Assembly (NCBI GenBank): GCA_035236585.1
Contig: CP141132.1
Location: 28,417,445-28,481,444 of the forward strand
DNA length: 64,000 bases
Source: Warburgia ugandensis
Lineage: Eukaryota; Streptophyta; Magnoliopsida; Canellales; Canellaceae
Reading direction: 5' to 3'
The translations under genes were made by a program, and so were the position numbers. Position 1 is the stretch's first letter. Each line of letters opens with the position of its first letter. The notes under the pieces were generated by a model. It searched no databases, had not been told where the DNA came from, and saw only the letters and a list, made by a program, of their open reading frames with translations. This document shows positions 54,961 through 64,000 of this stretch, in pieces.

Positions 54961-55799
54961 AAAAGAACAACATCAACTAAGTGACTTCACTATAAGCTAA
55001 TAATGGGATTAACAAGGCATATTACACTAGCAGAAACAGGATATCGGTGCATAGAATTCCATCACATCATGATTTGGAGTTTTTCATGATTTAGATTGAT
55101 GAATTTATGGATTTGGCCTATAGCCTAGAGACATTTTTTTCATTGATACTTGGTTTCATCATTGCTTTAGGTAGGCACTCTATGAACAACTATAAGTCCT
55201 GATGAATGCACATTTATTTATGCTTAGGCATGTGCTTGATGAGTGACTATAAGTCCATATGGATATGGATTTCATCTATGTTTTGGGTAGTTGCTCTTGG
55301 AGTATCCTATGTCCTAGATATCTCAACAGGTGTACTATGTGGGTGTGCTGTAAGTCCTGAAGACCCTATGCTAGGAGGTGCACTTGGACACTAAATTCTA
55401 AGATGACATTGGTATCAGTCCTGCTATGGAGATGGAGGGCAATAGGTATAGCTTCTCATGGGAAAGTGCTTTGAGAGGTAGCCAGGTAGCCCCAAAAGGC
55501 CTAGTGAGTCATGGCTCATTAGGGTATCCACGAGTAGACGTAGAGGCCATGGTACTCTCCAGTGGGTGATGGTAGGGCCCTACAAGCATAGGTATTTGTG
55601 TGATGTCAGCATATGCTTGGCATGCCAGTCATTCTCGAGAGTTGAGACCATTGTTCCCTGGTGCTAGGCTATATGCCACTGATGTGTCCCTCATGGTAGG
55701 ACTATGTGCCATTGGTGCATCCCTGGTGGTAGGACTGCATGCCATTGTGATATGGAGTGAATAGTTTTCCACAATAATGTGGGCATGGTTTTGTACAGT
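54961..55799. other. Probable LTR interior, second Ty3 family
   Basis: No coding domain. It contains an imperfect tandem pair of about 35 bp at 55,677-55,748 (blocks with gtaggact and ccattg). It leads directly into the plus-orientation LTR segment and may be its upstream part. Confidence 0.4.
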
Positions 55800-56524
55800 G
55801 TAGATTGAGGGCTATACACCTTGGTTCGGTTAGCATACTATTTTGACAGATTTATTAGCTACTTTTGGACATTGTAGATGACTTAAATTCATCAGCCTTT
55901 TGTGGATCTTTACCGCACATGTTCAGATCACTCTTTTTCAGAAACTATATATGTGCATATGTATGATGATATATACATTTATGCTATTGCATGCCCTATT
56001 TTAGTATACTAGCTTGTATTTGTTTTTCACCCTATTGTAAGCATTTTTTTCTCTCTCACACATTATAACCAACATTTCAAGTGATACACCATGTAGCTTG
56101 AGTGCGAGAGACATAGGAAAGACGAAAGTACTTGGATCAATTTAGATGTGGGGAGAAAATGCTTTTAGCATAATTCTTTTGATAGAATCCATGTATGGGA
56201 TTACATTTTGGGTATTCTATATAATTAAAATTTTGTTGACACTTTGGATGACTATAATATGTATTGTTCTAATTTTTCAAATGGATTGTTTAACTTTACT
56301 TGTGACTATATGGGAGATCCGATGGCATGTAGCTCTAACCATTCTTACATTAGATGACTATTTTTTTTACATATGTGTGGAGGTTTTATCATAACTTCTA
56401 TAAAGAAGTTGATGAATTTCTCAAATTTACATGTATATTATCATTTTGATAATATTTTCTAAAATGAGGAAATTTTCTCTACTTTCCAACTTAAAATCAA
56501 TAAATGTTTAAAATGTTATAAGCA
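55800..56524 (+). mobile_element. LTR of second Ty3 family, inverted (copy 2)
   Basis: The reverse complement aligns with 59,257-60,000 and 53,617-54,110. The short frame at 56,146-56,394 (ending LDDYFFYICVEV) is the inverted equivalent of 59,323-59,547 (LKDYYFTYVCKF). Its U5 edge at 56,524 abuts integrase sequence on the opposite strand. Confidence 0.75.
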
Positions 56525-57100
56525 TCGAGACTCTTAGCATATCCTCTAGAGTCTGAATCATTCTCTTAGATTGACCATTGGTCTGAGGATGAAAATGAGG
56601 TACTAAAATGGATAGAAGTTCCCTATCCTTCCTCCATGGTCTGCCAAAAATGAGATGTAAACTTACTATGACTATGTCTTGGATGTAAAACTTGGTAAAA
56701 CTCTTTAGTGAATGTCTTTGTCTGATAAGTAAAAAGTGAGCCCAATTGGAGAGTCGGTCCACAACAACCAAATTGCATCATGTCCACTAGGCGTCTGGGG
56801 AAAACCAACCACAAAATCCATTGCAACATGGTCCCACTTCCACATCGAGAGCTCTAAAGTCTATAGAAATCTTTTGAGCCTTTGATGCTCTATTTTGACC
56901 CGCTAACAAGTAATACCCCATGCTTCACACTACCCAATGTCCTTCTTCATTCCTGGCCACCAAAATTGTCTTTTTAGATTATGGTACATCTTTGTACCCC
57001 CTGGGTGCATGGACAACTTAGAATAGTGAGCTACCCTCAATAGATCCCATCTCCAGTCTAGAATGGCTAGTACAGCCAATCTACCTCAAAGTCTGACTCC
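56525..57100 (-). pseudogene. Second Ty3 element, integrase fragment
   Basis: On the minus strand it contains HFHPQTNGQSKRMIQTLEDM with the catalytic-Glu region altered to SKR, and VDRLSNWAHFLLI, with frameshifts between them. The integrase stops within the MLR block at the inverted LTR, so the C-terminal third is missing. Confidence 0.85.
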
Positions 57101-57193
57101 ACAATTGGTCCTCGTCTCAAGGCCCTATTGGTCACATATTGCCTTAGTCTTGCAACACAATAGCTATGCTTATAAGATTTGATCTATGAATAT

Positions 57194-57920
57194 TTATTGG
57201 ATGGTAAGATTGGTGATCATGCCACTTGACTTCCTAGTGAGGGCATCACTGGCAACATTAGCCTTGCTCAGGTGGTACTGTATGATGAAGCCGAAATCCT
57301 TCAAGTACTCCATCCAGCAACTTTGCCCCATTTTAAGGTCTCTTTGAGTGGACAAGTATTTAAGGCTCTTATGATCAGTGAAAACATCAAACTTCTCCCC
57401 ATATAAATAATCTGCCAAATCTTCAAGGAAAAAAATAACATCAAACAACTCTATGTCATGCATAGGGTAGTTCTGCTCGTGCCATCTTGCATGAGAACAC
57501 ACCCGAGCCCCTGTCTTGAGGCTGCACTATACACTGCAAAGCTACCACTACCTAATGGGAGGGACAACACTAGTGTAAGGTAAGCCTCCCCTTCAGCTTC
57601 AAGAAGCTCCTCTCACAACTGTCAATCCAAACAAACTTCTAGTCCTTCTTAGTAAGGGCCTTCAATGGCTATGCAATTTGGGAAAATCCCTCAATAAATC
57701 TTTGGTAATAGCCTACCTGATCTCAAAAACTATGCATATCCATCACATTGTTGGGTCACTCCCAACTAGCTACCACCTTTACCTTCTATGGATCCATTGC
57801 AACCCCATCCTTGGATATGATGAGTCCAATGAAATGCACTTGATCCAACCAACATTCTAAACTCTAATAGAAATCCCAATCTACTTGAAGGAACATCCAA
57901 GCATTTATTAAAACTATGTG
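57194..57920 (-). pseudogene. Second Ty3 element, RT C-terminus and RNase H
   Basis: On the minus strand, VHFIGLIISKDGVAMDP (about 57,850) is the RT-RNase H connection. RNase H follows to 57,194 with [20 protein letters not shown], then WMEYLKDFGFIIQYHLSKANV and SDALTRK. Several stops interrupt it. The RT palm with FIDD is absent. Confidence 0.87.
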
Positions 57921-58060
57921 AAATGAAAGAATGGTGGATCTAAGATCAATAAGCACACGTGAAAATCTATTTGTAGCAAGAAACCTTCCACAATAGCACT
58001 AGATGTGTGAGCCTAGTAGGTGGTAAGAGTGAACACTCGCCCTGACTCCTAATCATCTAA
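57921..58060 (-). pseudogene. Second Ty3 element, protease N-terminus fused to RT end
   Basis: On the minus strand SGRVFTLT and TSSAIVEG are followed by VLIDLRSTILSF, a degraded DSGATHSF active site. Within about 30 codons the sequence jumps to the end of RT. The rest of protease and all of the RT palm are deleted. Confidence 0.78.
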
Positions 58061-59000
58061 TTCTGCTAATATGCTTGATCTTATCCTTGATCTCATTGTG
58101 GTTTTCCCACTCTATTGACTTTGGGACAATCCCTTGCGATGTGGTTCGGTTGGCCACAAATAAAACATCGACCTAGCCCAAAATAGTGTTGGCCTAGATG
58201 ATGATGTTGACACCTTTGTTACACCCGCTAATCAGAATCTCTATCCCTGGCCTAACCTTGTGCTGGTCAAATAGGAAGTATAACCATCCTCCTAGGAGCA
58301 AATCTCTTATTCTTAACTCCTCGTTCCAATGGATTAGGGCAATCAAATATGCCCCTATATTTGTTAGGTTCACTCAGCTTGTGCTCCAAAATAGATGCTA
58401 GGTCCACAACTCTAGATATAGTGGTGGGTTGCGAAGTTAAAATTTAGCATTTCAGGCAACGTTTTGTCATCACACAAACTCTTAGGCTGTCCTCTAGTCT
58501 GAAGAACACACATCTAAGGAAAACTTGCACAATCAAGCAAACTCCACCCCATACTGCATCCTTGTTTTTGTGCCCTGCATGAGTGTCATGAAGTCTAGCT
58601 CCATCTTCTCTAGATGTGGGGGAAGAAATCTATTTTTCAAGATGACCTTGAAGTCATATTAAGCAATCACATTATTGCCCTAAAGAAAACTCCTCATAGT
58701 AGTTGGGCACCATTGTGATGCATTGCTTATAAAAAAGAAAGTGTCCATTACAACTCAGAATCCTTCGACATTGCCATCACTTCGAAGATTCTCTCCACAT
58801 TGACCAACCAAGTACTTGTTGCCTCTAGGCCATCTCTACAGGAGAACTTAGGAGCAATACTCCTAAATCTCTCAAAAAGGTTGTCCATTGGCGGACGTCC
58901 ATCTCCCTCTAAATCCACTGCCTCATCTACACCTTATGGGCCAACTAAGGATCGCAACCTTTGAGTCATCCTCTAGAGTAAGAGATTGATGACCTCATCA
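58061..59000 (-). pseudogene. Second Ty3 element, gag
   Basis: On the minus strand, LFERFRSIAPKFSCRDGLEA and WLVNVERIFEVMAM (58,760-58,900) are the usual Ty3 gag start. An intact zinc knuckle CFICGQPNHIARDC lies at 58,126-58,167. Several stops occur between. Chromovirus-like by its motifs. Confidence 0.85.
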
Positions 59001-59237
59001 TCTTGATCGCCCTAGGCTCGAGTACTATCCTTGATCCCATTTGCTACCTATACATCCAGTGGTGATGGCAAGCTAGCACTATGTCTCTGTGGAGGCACTT
59101 GAAAACAACCAAGATTCTAATAAGACTTCTTTTTGTAACCATTATAACTAACATCTCTACCCAAGTTTAGGACTAAACCCTCCTAATTGTTAACACTTTG
59201 ATCTTCAATGACTCTAATTGTGATTAATATGGCATGT

Positions 59238-59250
59238 GCTCTAGTACTAA
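59238..59250 (-). other. Primer-binding site, initiator tRNA-Met type (degraded)
   Basis: On the minus strand it reads TTAGTACTAGAGC, near TTGGTATCAGAGC, six bases from the LTR edge at 59,257. Confidence 0.65.
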
Positions 59251-59256
59251 AATCCT

Positions 59257-60022
59257 TGACATCCTACGTTTAATAAATATCTATTGATTTTATGTTTAGA
59301 AAGCAACAAAATTTTTCTTATTTTAGAAAAAAACACCAAAGTGATAATATAAAAGTAATTTTGGAAATTCATCAACTTCTATTTGGGTGTTATGATAAAA
59401 CTTGCACACATATGTAAAATAATAGTCTTTTAACCCAAGAATGGTTAGAGATACATACCAAGAATCACCCATAGTATCACAAATAAAGCCACACATCCCA
59501 TTCAAATAAATATAATAGTTTGTAGATACAATCATCTCATGTGTCAAGGAAACTTAAGTTATATATAGTCCTAAAGTGAAATCCGATACATGGATTCCAT
59601 TAAAATGACTCACACACACAAAAAAAAAGCATTCTCATCTCACATATAAATTGATCTAGTTACTTTCACCTTCCTTGGGTCCCTCATGCTCGAGCTTTCT
59701 AGAGTGTCACCTAAAGTGTTGGTTGCAGGAGGTGAGCAAAACAACCACTCATGATAGGAAGAAAAATTAATACAGTCTGGTATGCATAAAATAGGGCATA
59801 CAAATAACATATATATAGGTGTATGTTTGTATATATATACATAGTTTCTGAAGTGAAAAATCATGACATGTAAAAAAAAGATCCACAAAAAAAATAGGTG
59901 AGCTTGAATCATCTGCATTATCCAGAAGAATTTGATAAGCGTGTCAATTTAGTGTGCTTGAAATAGCTAAATCTAAAGCTAGGCACATAGCCCTCAATCC
60001 ACAATGCATAAACCATGTGCAT
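59257..60022 (-). mobile_element. Second Ty3 element, 5' LTR (truncated, copy 3)
   Basis: Begins tgacatcc next to the primer site and aligns with the other two copies. It is cut at 60,022 by Athila-like element C, so the remainder would lie beyond the window. Confidence 0.78.
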
Positions 60023-63000
60023 TGGTATAGCTTTAAAATTATTTGCAAGCACACGACTCAAAGTAGTATTAGTATGTGAGAGAGGTTAATGGAATGAAGA
60101 ATCTCACAAATTTGTATGTTGGATGGATCTTATTTAAATTACTTAAATTTAGCCAAAGAGAGAGATTGAATTAATTTGAATTTAAGCTAGGAAAGTAAGT
60201 TCATGAAATTAGAAACTACAATTGAAAGAAACTTGCTAAAATTAAAACTAAGCATTGAAATTAGAAATTTACATGACTAACATGTAACTAACAAAAACTA
60301 ATGAAAAACTAGAATGAATTAAACTAAGCAACTTAGGGAAACTACTAAAATGGAAACTTTCCTAATCTAACACTTTCCTTAACAAGGAACTTTCTAAAAA
60401 TGAAAATTTCTAAAACTTAAAATGAAAATGTTCAAAACCTAAACTACGATGCAAAAAAGTAAATGAAAATTGTTAAAACAAGTTTAAACAACTAAATTAA
60501 CCAAAAATAAAAAAGGGAACTAACCTTGTATCATACACATGGTCCATGGATTGTGTGCATGGTTCATAGGTTGAAAGATGACTTAAATTGATGAACTGAA
60601 AGGCAAGCTATTGTGCAAGCCAACCAATGAACTCAATAAAAAAATTTAAAAGATAAATGCGTTCTTAAGGATTCAAGCAATTATGGTGTTTAAATGGTTG
60701 GAAACAAAGCATAAACATTAGGGAGAAAAATTCCATATTTCAAGTACTTAACAAAATCAACTTAAATCAAGCATATAAAGCAACTGAAATAATAAATTTT
60801 ATGTAAGATAAAAACCCAAATAGAAAGTACTTTGATAATGGAAACATTAACTAACAAGAATCCTTAAATAATTTTATTGAATTGATGTTAAATTACATTA
60901 AAATTTTGCATATATAATAAATGTATAAATCTAAAAATTTTGCAGGAAACTAAGACCTAAAACCTAATCTGAAAAATAATAAAAAATAAATATAATGCCT
61001 TCCAATATAAAGTATGATGATGACATGCAAAGAAAACCCAGAAAGGAATTTAAGAGAAAAGAAGGCTAATAGGATGAACTACGTTAAGGACAGTGCACCT
61101 AATTTAAAATGAATCTAAGGTAGGAAGCATTCAAAACTAAGGGTAGAAACCAAGGCTCTAAGCTATCTCTTCTCTTGGCTGTCACTACCAGAGAAGAGTT
61201 AACTTAGATCTTGATTGAATAAGCAAAGGAAACTAGAGAATTGAAGCAATAAACAAAGGACTTAAGGCTGGAGCTATGCATATGGTTTCAGGAACAAAAT
61301 AAGAGCAAATTAAGACAATGAAACTAATGTAAAAAAAGAAAAAACTACCAACTTGAATTGAGGGCAATTAAATAGAGAAATAACTAAAATTACAAAGGAA
61401 GAAAAGAACCAAAGAAAGCTAAAGTCAAGCTCCAAAGAACACCAAAGAAGATTGCTATGTTTCAAGGTTGTCTCACCCAACCTCTACTTGAAAAAATCAT
61501 GGGAACCATGGGGTATTTATCGATGGCTGGGTTTATAACTTAGGAAAGACTGAATCAAGGAGGAAAGGAGATCTAGATCTAGGGTTTTGAATAAGGAATG
61601 TTATGTGCAACATGATGTAGGCAAGATGATGTAAGAAAGAGAGGTAATGGGTGGTTTCCTATTTTAGAAGGGAGGGAGATGTCTCCTTCCTAAGGAGGTG
61701 ACACAGAGTTCAATCCCCTCTAATTAGGTGTAATCGGTGAGTGGGAAGTGGAAAATATGAGGGGGTGGAAAATTCTAAGTAAAACCTAGGCTTTGGAGGG
61801 TTTTAATTGGACATAAGGTCTAGGGTTCCCTTCTTAGGAAACCACATGAATACACATTTCTTTAAGGGGGAGGTGTCTTTTTCTTTAGGAAGATGGGTGA
61901 AATTCCATGCCCCCCTTAATTGGATGGTGATTAAAATGATAGAAAGGCGAGATGGGGAAAGGTAGGAGAAATGGAAAGAGATCTAAGGTTTTTGAGATGT
62001 GTAGAATGAAGATATTTAGGGTTTCCTAATTAGGAGATCAGTTGAATTAAGCATTCATACAAGGGGGAAGCATCATCTTCTACGAAGGTGGATCCTCTCT
62101 AAGGTAAAATTGTGGAAAGTGATATTTTCTCTCTTATGGGTCCACCAATACAAATATCTCTCAAAATCCCTTGAAAATTACACTTTTAACATAGGATAGT
62201 TGATTGGATTGGTGCTCCAATTGTGGGTTCCATGTGATATTCATCCTTGGATTGATGGCACATCCTTGGTGGCTTGAATGGAATGTGGTCTTTCTCCATG
62301 GCTTGATAGTTCATCTCTTGGTGGCTTGAATGGTTGCCCTTTGGCTTGAAAGCTTGAATGGCTTGGCTTCCTTATGTTTTCTAGTTTGACTAGGAAACCA
62401 CATCTATAGCTCCAATTCTTATGCAAAGTTGATGGAATGTTTGCTTTTTGCATGGATCATTTTAATCACCTTTGATTTCATCTCGGTCTTTCCATTGAAA
62501 AGTATCCAATAATGGATGAGTGTCTAAATATTCATCATCTTCATCAATGGATATCTTTTCATCATAATCACAAAAAGGAGTAGGACATGACTTGAGTGGA
62601 TATGAGTTTGAGAATTTCAAAGATGGTTGGAAATCTTGTAGCTTAGAAGGAACATATGGTAATCCCACCCTGGTAATTCTTTCAAGTGTTTTCTCACTCT
62701 TTTCCCTAATTTGTTTCATTCCCTCTCCCCATTCTATAAAGGTAGTGTGCATTTGATTCATTTGAAATGATAGCAGCTCCATTTTTTCTATAATTCGGGT
62801 ATTTGATAATGATTGATCTGACTTGTATGGCCCATACTGCTATGACATTGGGGTACTAAGAAAGGATTGATTAGGTTGGAAACTTGAAAAACTCAACGTA
62901 GCTCGACCAACAAAAAACTTTGTAAAGCACAATATAGGCCATTAGATCTTCTCACTTTCTACAAAAAGAGTAAAAACCCTAATTAAATCCTGCAAAATTA

Positions 63001-63163
63001 TAATGATTCACATACTTACACTTGATTTGCTTATGGACCTGCAAAATATTAAACTTTTGAATCATTAGGTTAGAAATTTTTAGAAAAATCCTAGGATAAT
63101 GCTTATAATTTATAACACGTGCTACTAATTAGGTGCTTTTCATACAAAATTGAACACTTATCA
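60023..63163 (-). mobile_element. Athila-like element C, 3' LTR with embedded internal segment
   Basis: Colinear with the LTR at 8,041-10,840 from its left edge to about 62,490 and again from about 62,931 to the edge cttatca at 63,163. Without the embedded 437 bp its length is about 2,704 bp, close to the other LTRs. A purine tract (GTTGGGATGTG on the minus strand) follows at 63,164, so the body lies to the right. Confidence 0.87.
62462..62782 (-). pseudogene. Open frame in inserted gag-position segment of element C LTR
   Basis: 106 codons without a stop on the minus strand. It contains FIEWGEGMKQIREKSEKTLE (probable coiled coil), then KSCPTPFCDYDEKISIDEDD. The second part resembles APYDYNKETFIDEENE of chain B (48,810-48,860), and the upstream DNA (62,830-62,880) resembles 49,190-49,250. 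The last codons run into LTR sequence. The function is unknown. It is probably a fragment of the chain B type reading frame. Confidence 0.55.
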
Positions 63164-64000
63164 CACATCCCAACAAGCATTTTGCTTGTCCTAAGAAAAA
63201 TATGTAAAAAATAAAATAACCAAATTGGTTTCCATTTTTGTAGGTACTAATGATTGCATTTAACATGTGCAACAAGCCCTTAACCCCCATGTTACCCCTA
63301 GTGGATGTGTTAGGCCTTACGAGGGTTTGCAATAATATATCTATAAATTTAATGAAACTAAATACTTTATTTTATATTAGAGAATTACGATCCATTAGCA
63401 CTCTACTAGCTTTAATAACTTAATAAAAATGAATGAAAAGTTCTACTAATTATCCACATAACAAAGTCATTTTATTCATGTTCAATCTTAGAGTGCTTGT
63501 GTGTTTGTAGGCTATATAAGGTAGGACTTCTAAATAGAAATTCTTATTGCTCTTTTGGAAACATGTCTTGACCTCAAATTCTCACTAGTGTGCAATCATA
63601 AATAAAGCACTCAAAGGGAAGGGGTCAAACAATTTTCTCTCATTATGTGATTGAAACCAAATATAATAATGGTATACATAAGTTCTTTTAAGCACTAATG
63701 AGATAAAGAAATATGATCTCTTAGAATAGATGGCATTATCAACACCAAAAAGAATAGTCCATATTAATTCCTGCCTATTTATATCCTCATTAAGGCTATG
63801 TTCCACCTTAAGATCAGTAGGTCCTTAGATAGGACGAAACATAGGCTTGGGATAGGTTCTAAAAACAAGAGTATAAGGATTCAAAGTTTAAATCTGAGTA
63901 GAGATCTTCTATAAATGTTGGACAACTTTTGTGCTCACTATCCTCATTATTTTAATCTATGACACCTATATGATAAATGGGTACAGAACACTGAGATTCT
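63164..64000 (-). mobile_element. Athila-like element C, 3' untranslated region (partial)
   Basis: Aligns with 545-1,350 and 42,216-43,000, beginning with the polypurine tract. It continues past the window. Confidence 0.8.

Noticed and set aside
56146..56394. Hydrophobic 82-codon frame suggesting a membrane protein
   Set aside because: Its reading is shared with LTR copies at 53.7 and 59.4 kb in which the frame is not preserved; it is AT-rich LTR sequence.

Overview
This 64 kb window is intergenic, repeat-packed DNA from a flowering plant. I see no host gene, rRNA or tRNA gene. The evidence for a plant is the mix of repeats: Athila-type Ty3 elements primed by tRNA-Asp, Tekay/Del-like Ty3 elements primed by initiator tRNA-Met, a CACTA (En/Spm) DNA transposon with both TNP2 and Ptta/En/Spm genes, and an Au-like SINE. 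I cannot name the species. Nearly every coding region is broken by stops, frameshifts, deletions or nested insertions.

Layout. Element A (1-10,840, minus strand) is Athila-like. It has a 3' LTR running off the window (1-540), gag-protease remnants (about 2,360-6,980), a tRNA-Asp primer site (8,016-8,034) and a 5' LTR (8,041-10,840). No reverse transcriptase or integrase is visible. A solo LTR of a long-LTR Ty3 family (2,739-5,050, target duplication ATTAA) lies in its protease. Chain B runs from a leader fragment (10,841-11,700) through an LTR (11,701-14,322, resuming at 42,202-42,215) and an internal region (42,216-50,769) to a 5' LTR (50,770-53,437). It carries another solo LTR (43,823-48,178).

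A 27.9 kb CACTA transposon (14,323-42,201, target duplication ATT) lies inside the middle LTR of chain B. It has matching termini, clusters of hairpin subterminal repeats, a broken Ptta/En/Spm gene (16,884-22,900, minus) and a broken TNP2 transposase (27,302-30,033, minus). The first gene is split by a solo LTR (18,390-22,394). The second is truncated by a Ty3 element (30,034 to about 41,520, plus) that has lost its 3' LTR. That element's gag is in turn split by a solo LTR (35,498-38,081).

Right side. From 53,617 to 60,022 there are LTR-like fragments in both orientations, an Au-like SINE, and a minus-strand Ty3 element (56,525-59,256) with a deletion joining protease to the end of RT. Element C (60,023-64,000, minus) is another Athila-like element entering from the right. 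Its 3' LTR contains about 440 bp of sequence related to the internal region of chain B.

Nested insertions give an order of events: Athila-like chain B, then CACTA, then the long-LTR Ty3 insertions, then the solo LTR inside the Ty3 gag. The most unusual items are a non-canonical Tyr/Gln-rich reading frame shared by chain B and the LTR of element C, a long-LTR family whose members vary from 2.3 to 4.8 kb only downstream of the TATA box, and an apparent shared-LTR chain.
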